This document shows, piece by piece, positions 16,065-24,057 of a stretch of 64,000 nucleotides of DNA; positions within the stretch are counted from its first letter, which is position 1; the number at the start of each line of letters is the position of its first letter. Source of the DNA: JAWWPG01 sp033850885 (lineage in GTDB: Bacteria; Actinomycetota; Actinomycetes; Propionibacteriales; Nocardioidaceae). Position numbers and translations under genes: made by a program. The notes under the pieces are model-generated. The model made no database searches. It was given only the letters and a program-made list of their open reading frames with translations, and was not told the DNA's origin. Location: NCBI GenBank assembly GCA_033850885.1, contig JAWWPG010000037.1, positions 1-64,000 on the forward strand. Direction: 5' to 3'.

Positions 16065-17897
16065 TCAGACCTGACCTTTCGGGGTGGCGGCTCCGGCGGC
16101 CCCGACCGCGCCCCCGAGGGGAAGCTCGAGTACGTCCGCCCCCTGGTCGGTCACCGTGACCGGAAGCCCCCAGTCCTGCTGGTGCATCCGGCAGGCGGCT
16201 CCCGGGCCGGTGCTCACGTCGCAGGACGCGGCCCGGGCGGACACATGGAGGACACCTGATCCCACCCGCCGGTCGAGGACCAGGCTACGCATCAGGGACT
16301 CGCCCCGCCCCTCGCCCGACCTGAGCAGTCCCGGTGGTGTCGACGTGACCGTGAGCCGAGCCGGCGGACCGGACCGGTCGTCGAGCTGCTGGCCCGGTGG
16401 GGGGGTGAACGCGACGACGAGCTCGAGCCGTGACGCGAGCACGACGGCCTCGCGCTGGGCTGTGGTCGCGAGGCCGGAGGCCCGCCCGCGGGTCGGCGGC
16501 AGGGCGACCAGACGGTGCTCACCGGACTCGACAGCCAGCACCTCGTTCCCCCGCACCACGATGCCCGACACCTCCGCCAGACCGGAAGCCAAGGTGGTCA
16601 GTTCCTTCGTCGCCGGGTCGTAGCGGCGTACCGCGTCGTTGTAGGTGTCCGCGACGGCAACCGAGCCGTCCGGCAGCACCGCCACCCCGAGCGGATGCTG
16701 CATCAGTGCCGCCGCACCGCTTCCGTCACGGAAGCCGAAGTCGAAGAGACCTTGCCCGACGGCGGTGTGGACTCCCTCGTCGTCCAGCCATCGGAGTGCG
16801 GACACTTCCGCATCGGCTACCCACAGCCGCCTTCCGCCCGGGGCCAGACCCGATGGCTGGGCGAACCAGGAGACGTCCGGCCTTCCGTCGACAAGACCCT
16901 CCTGGGTCGTCCCGGCCTCGACTCGGACGTCGCCTGTGACCGGGTCCAGGCTCCACAGCTGGTGGATTCCCGCCATCGCCACCCACACGCGACCGCGCCA
17001 CCATGCGACGTCCCAGGGCGACGAGAGGGCAGTAGCGCCATCGCCCTGCATCCACTGTCGACCGTTCCCCGCCAGCGTCCTGACGCGCCCGCTGCGCAGG
17101 TCCAGACCTCGAAGGGCATGGTTCGCCGTGTCCGCCACCACGATGTCGAACCCCGCGACCTCCGCGGTCCGTCGCGGCAGCTCACACAACCCGTTCGGCT
17201 CGTTGAAGCGCGCGCGTTCGCCCTCGCCGTCCTCGAGCCCACGCTCCCCGGTCCCGAAGCGGCGGACCAGCGTCTCGGCATCCGCGGCCAGCACCACGAC
17301 GCTGTGATGCCCCGCATCAGCAACAAGGAACCCCTGGTCTGCAAGGGCTATCGCCTTCGCCGGGAAGCGCAGCTCGGTGTCGTCCCTGACCACCGGGCGG
17401 TACGGCGACCTCCCGCCCTGCAGGCTCCCGCGTTCCCGGTATCGCGGGATGAGGTCCGCGATCAGGGCCCGGATGGCGTGGACGTGACCTTCCCCGGCGT
17501 ATTGGGCCACCACATACCCTTCCGGGTCGACGAGCACCAGGGTGGGCCAGGCCCGTACCGCATAGACATCCCACGTCGAGAGCTCCGGGTCGTCGAGAAC
17601 CAGGTGGTCGACCCCGTACCGCTCGACGGCGGCGGCCAGCGCCGATGGCTCGGCCTCGTGCTCGAACTTGGGCGAGTGCACCCCGATGACCACCAGCTCG
17701 TCGCCGTACTCCGCTTCGAGTGGCCTCATCTCGTCGAGGACGTGGAGGCAGTTCACACAGCAGAAGGACCAGAAGTCCAGCAGGACGAAGCGGCCGCGGA
17801 GGTCTCCCAGCCGGACGACGTCCGTGCCGGCGTTGAGCCAGCCTCGGCCGGTCAGCTCCGGCGCGCGGACTCTCACGGATACCGGGGGAGACGCCAT
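16065..17897 (-). CDS. Thioredoxin domain fused to NHL repeats (NHLRC2-like)
   Basis: A 610-residue protein. An N-terminal thioredoxin-like domain (about 10-160) carries SFCCVNC, with cysteines at 46, 47 and 50. This is the CCxxC form seen in NHLRC2-type proteins. A six-bladed NHL beta-propeller (about 175-500) has repeated units such as VADAGHHSVVVL, VADTANHALRGLD, VADAEVSALRWL and VADTYNDAVRRYD. The C-terminal beta-rich domain (about 510-600) completes the NHLRC2 architecture. There is no signal peptide, so it is predicted to be cytoplasmic. Its role is not established in bacteria. The ATG at 17897 gives the family N terminus. A longer frame reaching 17954 is possible but adds unconserved residues. 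Confidence 0.83.
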   Translation of the reverse strand: MASPPVSVRVRAPELTGRGWLNAGTDVVRLGDLRGRFVLLDFWSFCCVNCLHVLDEMRPLEAEYGDELVVIGVHSPKFEHEAEPSALAAAVERYGVDHLVLDDPELSTWDVYAVRAWPTLVLVDPEGYVVAQYAGEGHVHAIRALIADLIPRYRERGSLQGGRSPYRPVVRDDTELRFPAKAIALADQGFLVADAGHHSVVVLAADAETLVRRFGTGERGLEDGEGERARFNEPNGLCELPRRTAEVAGFDIVVADTANHALRGLDLRSGRVRTLAGNGRQWMQGDGATALSSPWDVAWWRGRVWVAMAGIHQLWSLDPVTGDVRVEAGTTQEGLVDGRPDVSWFAQPSGLAPGGRRLWVADAEVSALRWLDDEGVHTAVGQGLFDFGFRDGSGAAALMQHPLGVAVLPDGSVAVADTYNDAVRRYDPATKELTTLASGLAEVSGIVVRGNEVLAVESGEHRLVALPPTRGRASGLATTAQREAVVLASRLELVVAFTPPPGQQLDDRSGPPARLTVTSTPPGLLRSGEGRGESLMRSLVLDRRVGSGVLHVSARAASCDVSTGPGAACRMHQQDWGLPVTVTDQGADVLELPLGGAVGAAGAATPKGQV

Positions 17898-18063
17898 CAC
17901 CCCATAGTGCCGCGGACACTCAAGGCTCGTCAGCGTCGATACGGTTCCTCGCATCTGGCAGGTGTAACGTCGAGACAGCGCCGCATCGCACCCTGGATCC
18001 GGCCGGCGTTGCCCCAGTCCTTGGTGACTCCTTCACGCATGAGTCTCAGGAAGTGGTGCCGCC

Positions 18064-19137
18064 ATGGCCGCGCTCGAAACAGGCATCATCACGCGCGCCG
18101 ACCGGCACGTGAGTCTCTACACGGACCTGGCGAAGTCGATCCGGGAGAGCGGGCTCATGCGCCGCCGGTACGCCTACTACTGGACGCGGATGGTCGCTGC
18201 CGTCCTGGCATTCGCGCTCACCTGGGCCGTGGTCGTCGCCGTCCGAGACTCCTGGTTCGTGCTCATCTGCGCGGCCACCCTGGGCGTGATCATCGCGCAG
18301 TTCGGCTTCCTGGGCCATGATGGGGCACACCGGCAGATCTTCAAGTCGGCAGCCTGGAACGACTGGACGTCGCGCCTGCTCGCCGGAGTGTTCGCGGGGC
18401 TCAGCTACGGCTGGTGGAAGACGAAGCACAACCGGCACCACGCCGCCCCGAACCAGGTCGACCGCGATCCGGACATCGAGTCGGGTGTGCTCGCGTTCAC
18501 TCCCGAGATCGCCGTCCGACGACGAACCGGGCTCGCCGGGTGGGTGGTCAGGCGACAGGGGTGGCTGTTCTTCCCCATGCTGACGCTCGAGGGCCTGAAC
18601 CTCCATGTGGCGAGCTTCCGCACCCTGCTCCGACCCGGCTCCGTGCAGCACCAGCGGATCGAGGCGTTGCTCGTCATCGGCCGGATGGCGGCGTACATCA
18701 TCGTGCTGCTCCTGCTGTTGCCGATAGCGAAGGCGTCGGCGTTCTTCGCCATCCAGATGGCGATCTTCGGGGTCCTCCTCGGCGGGGCTTTCGCACCGAA
18801 CCACAAGGGGATGCCGATCGTCCCCGCTGACATGAAGGTCGACTTCCTGCGCCGCCAGGTTCTGATGTCTCGCAACATCCGCGGTGGCCGGCTGACGGAC
18901 TTCGCCATGGGCGGTCTCAACTATCAGATCGAGCACCACCTGTTCCCGAGCATGCCGCGACCCAACCTCGTGCTGGCGCAGCCCATCATCCGCGACTACT
19001 GCCGAGAACATCAGGTCACCTACACCGAGACGGGCCTGTTCGAGTCCTACGGCATCGTCGTGCGTTACCTCAACCGGGTCGGGTTGGGTGCGCGGGACCC
19101 GTTCGAGTGCCCACTGATGTCGCTCTACCGCGACTGA
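18064..19137 (+). CDS. Membrane fatty acid desaturase
   Basis: A 357-residue di-iron desaturase with the three histidine boxes in order: HDGAH (85-89), HNRHH (122-126) and QIEHH (about 290-295, followed by LFPSMPR). Four to five hydrophobic segments at about 45-82 and 200-250 place it in the membrane. The QxxHH third box is shared with front-end and linoleoyl-CoA type desaturases. No cytochrome b5 domain is fused, so an external ferredoxin or reductase would supply electrons. The ATG has AGGAAG upstream. The exact double-bond position cannot be read from sequence. A dispersed inverted repeat follows the stop. Confidence 0.88.
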   Translation: MAALETGIITRADRHVSLYTDLAKSIRESGLMRRRYAYYWTRMVAAVLAFALTWAVVVAVRDSWFVLICAATLGVIIAQFGFLGHDGAHRQIFKSAAWNDWTSRLLAGVFAGLSYGWWKTKHNRHHAAPNQVDRDPDIESGVLAFTPEIAVRRRTGLAGWVVRRQGWLFFPMLTLEGLNLHVASFRTLLRPGSVQHQRIEALLVIGRMAAYIIVLLLLLPIAKASAFFAIQMAIFGVLLGGAFAPNHKGMPIVPADMKVDFLRRQVLMSRNIRGGRLTDFAMGGLNYQIEHHLFPSMPRPNLVLAQPIIRDYCREHQVTYTETGLFESYGIVVRYLNRVGLGARDPFECPLMSLYRD

Positions 19138-19174
19138 CGATTCTCGGCCTGCCGCGTCGGGATCCGCCCGTGAC

Positions 19175-19246
19175 TCCCCGCGAATTGCGGGAAAGTCCAC
19201 CCCGGCCACGGCGGTTGGAGGTGCACTTTCCCGCAATTCGCGGGAG
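19175..19246. repeat. Dispersed inverted repeat, copy 3
   Basis: The left arm CCCCGCGAATTGCGGGAAAG continues into TCCACC (19176-19201), and the right arm GGTGCACTTTCCCGCAATTC continues into GCGGGA (19220-19245). The arms pair over about 25 bases with one mismatch. This copy lies between two plus-strand genes, unlike the other three, which are between convergent genes. Confidence 0.85.
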
Positions 19247-19289
19247 GTGGGCTGACGTCGGGGTCGAGCCGGCTGGCTAAGGTCGTGGC

Positions 19290-20105
19290 GTGACGACGCT
19301 TCGTGAGTACGTCGCGGGGTGGGCCGCCACCGCCGCCGACCTCTCAGAGCTGGCCGCCGAGCTCAGCCCCACCGACCTGGCCCTTCCGACGGACTGTCCG
19401 GGCTGGACGGTCCACGACGTGCTGGCCCACTGCGTGGCGGTCGAGTCGGAGCTGGCCGGCGACGGCCGGCCCCGGGTCGAGGTGGACACCTCGCGGCCGC
19501 ACATCGCGGGTGCGGCCAACGTGTACACCGAGCGCGGCGTGCTGGCGCTGCGGACCCAGAGCGGCGACGGGCTGGTGGCCGCCTTTCGCGATGCCGTGCG
19601 ACGACGTACCGGGCTGCTGGAAGCCATGGACCTCGACCGGCCGCCGGAGAGGCCCGACCTGACTCCCGGCGACATCGACTGGGACTGGCCGACGTTGATG
19701 CGCAACCGAGTCATCGACCTGTGGGTCCATGACCAGGACATCCGCCGGGCTGTCGGTAGTCCCGGCCACCTCGACAGCCCTGGCGCGCGAGTCGCCCAGG
19801 AGACGTTCGCGTCGGCCCTGCCGTTCATCGTCGCGAAGCGGGCCGGCGCGTCACCAGGCGCGACGGTCGTCGTCGACATCACGGGGCCGGTGTCTGCCGT
19901 GTACGGCGTCCGCGTCGGTCCTGACGGACGGGGAGAACCCACCGAGGCTGCGGCCGAGGACCCGACCGCGAGGCTGACCATGTCGACCGAGGTCTTCACC
20001 ATGCTCGGTGCCGGCCGCCGTGATCCCGCGACGCTCCCGATCAGCGTGGCGGGCGATGCCGGTCTCGCCGCGGACATCGTCGCCAACATGACGCTGACGA
20101 TGTGA
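19290..20105 (+). CDS. Maleylpyruvate isomerase family mycothiol-dependent protein
   Basis: A 271-residue protein with an N-terminal DinB-like four-helix metal-binding domain (MDMPI_N) and a C-terminal MDMPI/SCP2-like domain. DCPGWTVHDVLAHCVAVESELAGD (in part, about 35-58) carries the first metal histidine, and LWVHDQDIRRAVG (about 148-160) carries the H-x3-D pair. Members use mycothiol, the actinobacterial thiol, as cofactor or substrate. The reaction here is unknown. The GTG start leaves a short leader after the inverted repeat. The MFS gene follows 18 bases after the stop, so the two may be cotranscribed. Confidence 0.85.
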   Translation: MTTLREYVAGWAATAADLSELAAELSPTDLALPTDCPGWTVHDVLAHCVAVESELAGDGRPRVEVDTSRPHIAGAANVYTERGVLALRTQSGDGLVAAFRDAVRRRTGLLEAMDLDRPPERPDLTPGDIDWDWPTLMRNRVIDLWVHDQDIRRAVGSPGHLDSPGARVAQETFASALPFIVAKRAGASPGATVVVDITGPVSAVYGVRVGPDGRGEPTEAAAEDPTARLTMSTEVFTMLGAGRRDPATLPISVAGDAGLAADIVANMTLTM

Positions 20106-20123
20106 CCTGAGGCGGGAGGGCGG

Positions 20124-22136
20124 ATGTCGACCGTCGGCACGATCGAGCGGCCACCTGCCGAGCTGTCGGTGCGCCAACGCAACATCGTTTTCGGCACGAT
20201 CATGCTCGGGATGCTCCTGGCGGCGCTCGACCAGACGATCGTCTCCACGGCCCTTCCGACGATCGTCGGCGACCTCGGCAGTGCCGGTCACGTGTCGTGG
20301 GTGGTCACGTCGTACCTGTTGACGAACACGATCGCGACCGTGCTGGCGGGACGGTTCGGGGACATGTTCGGGCGCAAGCTGATCTTCCAGCTCGGCGCCA
20401 CGCTGTTCGTCGTCTCGTCTGCCTTCTGCGGTCTCGCCGGGTCGCTCAGCTGGCTCATCTCGTGGCGTGCTGTCCAGGGCATCGGGGCGGGAGCTCTCAC
20501 GGTGACCGCGACCGCCATGATCGGTGACATCATCCCCCTGCGTGAACGCGGCAAGTACCAGGGCATGCTCGGCGCAGTCTTCGGTGTCACCACGGTGATC
20601 GGACCACTGCTCGGCGGGTTCTTCACCGACCAGCTCTCCTGGCGCTACGCGTTCTACGTCAACCTTCCCTTCGGCATCGTCGTCGTGGCGCTGGCGGCTC
20701 GCACGATGCCCTCGGTCAGGGCGCGGACGCGTCCGGTCATCGACTACCTCGGAGTTGCGTTCGTGGCACTGGGAGCGGGCGGTCTCACCCTGGCGACGAG
20801 CTGGGGAGGCACCCAGTACCCGTGGGGGTCGCCGACGATCGTCGGCCTCTTCGCCGGCTCCATCGTCGCGCTGTGCGTATTCGTCGTCGTTGAACGGCGA
20901 GCGGTCGAGCCGGTGCTGCCGATGCGGCTGTTCAGCAACCCGGTCTTCCGGGTGAGCACCGTGCTCAGCTTCATCGTGGGCTTCGGCATGCTCGGCGCCC
21001 TCACGTTCCTGCCGTCGTACCTGCAGTACGTCCAGGGAGTCTCGGCCACCGAGTCCGGCCTCCGTACCCTCCCGATGGTGGTCGGCCTGCTCGCCGCGTC
21101 GGTCACATCCGGCACGCTGGTCGGCCGGACCGGTCGGTACAAGATCTTCCCCCTGCTCGGCAGCCTCCTGCTCACGCTCGGCCTGTTCCTGCTGTCGCGG
21201 ATGGACGAGTTCACCAGCTTCTGGACGACGTCGCTCTACATGCTCGTGCTGGGCACCGGAATCGGGCTGTCCATGCAGGTGCTGACGCTGATCGTGCAGA
21301 ACACCAGCGACTACCGGGACCTCGGGGTCGCCACGTCCGGTGTCACGTTCTTCCGGGCGCTGGGCAGCTCCTTCGGAGCGGCCATCTTCGGCACCATCTA
21401 TGCGAACCGGCTCGCCGACCGGCTCCCGGAGGCGCTGGCCGCTTCGCCGAAAGTGCCCGCGGCCGTTGCCGGCATCCCGAAGGAGCTGCACGACCTTCCA
21501 CGAACCGAGATCGCAGCGATCGTCCACGCCTACGCGGTAACCCTGCAGGGCGTCTTCCTGTGGGCCGTCCCGATCGGGGCCCTGGGGTTCGTGTTCGCGC
21601 TCATGCTGAAGGAGGTCCCGCTTCGAGGGATGGCTAGTCAGGACCCGGCCAGCCTGGGGGAGGGGTTCGCGATGCCGGAGAGCAGTGACCCCGATGCGAA
21701 CCTGGAGACGGCGATCGGTCGCCTGATGCGGCGCGAGGGCCGGCAGGCCATGCCGCAGATCCGGGTGGCCTCCGGCTCAGCGCTCGACGAGGCAGACGGC
21801 TGGTGCGTGGCGCAGGTGCGGCTGAGGTCGCAGCGTGGGCTCGGCAGCGGGCTGCTCGACATCGCCCGTTCGGTCCGGGTGCCGGCAGCGGTCCTCAGAC
21901 CCGCTTTCGAGCGGGCGGTCCAGAACGGCTACCTGGCCGGAGGCGACGACCTGTGGTCCCTGACGGAGCCGGGCGCCCGCGAGTTCGAGAAGATCGCAGT
22001 CGAGCTCGTGCGCTGGATCGGGGAACGCCTCAGTGTCTCGAGCGCCACCGACTCCGACCAGGTGCTCGCAGCGCTTCGCCGGGTCATCTCCCGGGTTCTC
22101 GAGGAGGAGACGGGTGGAACTCACGCACTGCGCTGA
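20124..22136 (+). CDS. DHA2 family MFS exporter with fused C-terminal winged-helix domain
   Basis: A 670-residue protein. Residues 1-510 form a 14-helix DHA2 drug:proton antiporter. LDQTIVSTALPTIVGDLG (about 34-51) is motif D1, GRFGDMFGRK (about 77-86) is motif A, and GAVFGVTTVIGPLLGGFF is motif C. Residues from about 530 to 670 are soluble. DIARSVRVPAAVLRPAFERAVQNGYL followed by DDLWSLTEPGAREF reads like a MarR-type winged helix. The ATG has GGGAGG 4 bases upstream. It lies 18 bases after the mycothiol-enzyme gene. The substrate is unknown. The fused DNA-binding-like tail is unusual in bacterial exporters generally, although I recall similar tails in some actinobacterial DHA2 proteins. Confidence 0.87.
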   Translation: MSTVGTIERPPAELSVRQRNIVFGTIMLGMLLAALDQTIVSTALPTIVGDLGSAGHVSWVVTSYLLTNTIATVLAGRFGDMFGRKLIFQLGATLFVVSSAFCGLAGSLSWLISWRAVQGIGAGALTVTATAMIGDIIPLRERGKYQGMLGAVFGVTTVIGPLLGGFFTDQLSWRYAFYVNLPFGIVVVALAARTMPSVRARTRPVIDYLGVAFVALGAGGLTLATSWGGTQYPWGSPTIVGLFAGSIVALCVFVVVERRAVEPVLPMRLFSNPVFRVSTVLSFIVGFGMLGALTFLPSYLQYVQGVSATESGLRTLPMVVGLLAASVTSGTLVGRTGRYKIFPLLGSLLLTLGLFLLSRMDEFTSFWTTSLYMLVLGTGIGLSMQVLTLIVQNTSDYRDLGVATSGVTFFRALGSSFGAAIFGTIYANRLADRLPEALAASPKVPAAVAGIPKELHDLPRTEIAAIVHAYAVTLQGVFLWAVPIGALGFVFALMLKEVPLRGMASQDPASLGEGFAMPESSDPDANLETAIGRLMRREGRQAMPQIRVASGSALDEADGWCVAQVRLRSQRGLGSGLLDIARSVRVPAAVLRPAFERAVQNGYLAGGDDLWSLTEPGAREFEKIAVELVRWIGERLSVSSATDSDQVLAALRRVISRVLEEETGGTHALR

Positions 22137-22163
22137 CACCCGGGTCGAGCCGCGTCCGCTTTT

Positions 22164-22183
22164 CTGACTGTACATTCAGTCAG
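22164..22183. promoter_or_regulatory. Palindrome CTGACTG-N6-CAGTCAG (possible TetR site or hairpin)
   Basis: It shares the GACTG-N6-CAGTC core with the three operator sites of the nearby TetR regulon (25334, 28660, 33640) but lacks their CATA flank and GAAC spacer. It lies between the convergent stops at 22136 and 22229, where no promoter is expected, so it may instead be a transcript-end hairpin with a perfect 7-bp stem. Confidence 0.45.
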
Positions 22184-22228
22184 ACTTGGACGTCCAGTGT
22201 CATTTCGAGCAAAGGCCGGCCGGTCCGG

Positions 22229-23149
22229 TCAAACCTCGCCGGCGAAGACGTCGATACCCGATGAGTCTCGCTCACCCCGCGTGAAGTAGCGATAGGCGCG
22301 GTGACCGACGAACACCACCAGCAGCGACATGACGAGGAGCACCGTCGCCAGTGCGTTCAGCGCTGGGGTCGGGGCAGCACGGGCCGTGTTGTAGATCTTG
22401 ACCGAGACCGGCTCCGTCGAGGCGTCTCCCGACAGATAGCGAACGATGACGAAGTCGTCGATGACATCCGCGAACACGAGGACGGTGCTCGCGAAGATCG
22501 CCGGGAGCAGCATCCGCAGCAGCACCCGCCGAACGGCGCCGGACGGGGAGGCGCCGAGGTCGATCGCCGCCTCCTCGTACTGTGCCCCGATGGTCAACAA
22601 ACGGCTTCGCACGATCACCACGGGGTAGGAGAGCTGGTACGTCACAAGCCCGACCACCTGACCCACTGTGCCGAGGTGGAGCGGTGTCTGCAGCACCGTG
22701 ACGACGAACAGAAGAGCCACCGCAAGCAGGATCTCCGGGAGGACGAAGGAGAGCAGCACGACCACGTTCGCCGTCGCAGGCAGCCTCCCCCGCCAGCGGT
22801 CGAGACCAAGCGCCATCGCGACGCCGAGCGGGATCGTGATCGCGGTTGCGAGGATCCCGAGCCACAGCGTGTGCACCACCGCGGTGTGCAGGCTCGGGTC
22901 CTGCCACACCGACTGCAGGGGGTCGCCGTAGTACCACCTCGTCGAGAAGCCCTGCCATGACGTCCGGGACCTGCCCGCGTTGAAGGAGAACAGGACGGCG
23001 ATCAGCACGGGCAAGAGGGACCACAGGAGGTAGAGCAGGGTGATGCCGAGTAGCAGGCGGGGCCGTCGCCAAGGGTCCTTCCACCAACCGACCAGGGATC
23101 GCCTGCTCGAACCCCCCTCAGCCACACCGGCGGCCCGCGCTGTGCTCAT
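22229..23149 (-). CDS. Spermidine/putrescine-type ABC transporter permease (PotC-like)
   Basis: A 306-residue inner membrane permease with six predicted helices. The cytoplasmic EAA loop reads EEAAIDLGASPSGAVRRVLLRMLLPAI (about residues 200-226, split here by position), where PotA docks. The family helix GITLLYLLWSLLPVLIAVLFSF begins near residue 34. The ATG at 23149 overlaps the PotB-like stop as ATGA, which fixes the start against a longer frame. It is the last gene of the potD-potB-potC run on the minus strand. The ATPase is encoded on the other strand at 26797. The substrate is inferred to be a cationic or amine compound from family membership. Confidence 0.87.
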   Translation of the reverse strand: MSTARAAGVAEGGSSRRSLVGWWKDPWRRPRLLLGITLLYLLWSLLPVLIAVLFSFNAGRSRTSWQGFSTRWYYGDPLQSVWQDPSLHTAVVHTLWLGILATAITIPLGVAMALGLDRWRGRLPATANVVVLLSFVLPEILLAVALLFVVTVLQTPLHLGTVGQVVGLVTYQLSYPVVIVRSRLLTIGAQYEEAAIDLGASPSGAVRRVLLRMLLPAIFASTVLVFADVIDDFVIVRYLSGDASTEPVSVKIYNTARAAPTPALNALATVLLVMSLLVVFVGHRAYRYFTRGERDSSGIDVFAGEV

Positions 23150-24057
23150 GTTCGGATCTCCGCGCCCGTCCGGCTGGCCCGGACGTACAGAGCCATCGGG
23201 AGCAGCGAGACCACCAGGACCAGCAACACGAACGCCCCCGCCTGCCCGGTCTCGCCGGGCGTGAGTACCGACTCGTTGATGAGGTTCCCGACCATCGACG
23301 TACGCGGTGATCCCGAGAGCAGGTCGTTGGTGAAGTAGTCCCCCAGCATCGGGAGACACGTCACAAGCATGCTCACGATCACCGCCTGACGACTCATCGG
23401 CCAGGTCACCCTGCGGAACGTCTCCAGCCGGTTCGCCCCCAGGTCTCTGGCGGCTTCGAGGGCACCCGCCGGGATCCGGTCGAGTCCTGCGAAGAGGGGC
23501 AGGATCATGTAGGGCACGTAGCCGTACACCAGACCCAGCACAACGGTGCCGGCGTGACCGCCCAGCCAGTCGACATGGACGTCGAAGAGACCGCCCAGGC
23601 TCAGCGTCTTGTTCACAAGGCCGTCATTCTGCAGCAGGTTCACCCAGGCCAGCATGCGCATCATGTAGCTGATCCAGAACGGGGAGATCAAGGCGGCGAG
23701 CAGCAGCCCGCGGTAGCGGCCGGCGAAGCGCGCGGTGAAGTATGCGACCGGGTAGGCGATGAGCAGGCACAGGGCGCTGGCCGTCAACACGTAGACCAGA
23801 GTCCGCATCAGCGCTGGACCGAAGAACCCGTCCGGCCCAACGATGTGCCGCAGCACGTAGTCGAACTGCGACACGTCCCAGTGCGCCGGGTTCCAGACGG
23901 GCACCGGCTGCCGGAGGATCGGATCGACCTGCCCGAACAGGATGGCGAGCACGACGTACATGGGAGCGACGAAGAGAACCGCGAGCCACACGGTCCCGGG
24001 TATCGCCAACAGCGGCCAGATCGACCTGGTGCGGGAGCCGGCAGCCCGGTCAGCCAC
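23146..24057 (-). CDS. Spermidine/putrescine-type ABC transporter permease (PotB-like)
   Basis: A 303-residue permease with an N-terminal helix (about 18-37), a large periplasmic loop and five further helices. The EAA loop is LEAARDLGANRLETFRRVTWPMS (about 200-222, positions approximate), followed by a cytoplasmic turn. It pairs with the PotC-like permease to form the channel. It overlaps the substrate-binding gene upstream by 8 bases and the PotC-like gene downstream by 4. The family imports polyamines, and relatives import GABA, mannopine or other amines, so the cargo should be read from the adjacent catabolic genes. Confidence 0.87.
   Translation of the reverse strand: MADRAAGSRTRSIWPLLAIPGTVWLAVLFVAPMYVVLAILFGQVDPILRQPVPVWNPAHWDVSQFDYVLRHIVGPDGFFGPALMRTLVYVLTASALCLLIAYPVAYFTARFAGRYRGLLLAALISPFWISYMMRMLAWVNLLQNDGLVNKTLSLGGLFDVHVDWLGGHAGTVVLGLVYGYVPYMILPLFAGLDRIPAGALEAARDLGANRLETFRRVTWPMSRQAVIVSMLVTCLPMLGDYFTNDLLSGSPRTSMVGNLINESVLTPGETGQAGAFVLLVLVVSLLPMALYVRASRTGAEIRT

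Noticed and set aside
15939..16259. Short plus-strand open frame after the DedA gene
   Set aside because: No ribosome site and no conserved motif, and half of it is antisense to the thioredoxin-NHL gene. The interval holds only a hairpin.
19851..21527. Long minus-strand open frame (558 codons) opposite the MFS exporter
   Set aside because: The product is Arg/Asp/His-rich low-complexity sequence with no domain, exactly antisense to a well-supported transporter. It is typical of high-GC antisense frames.
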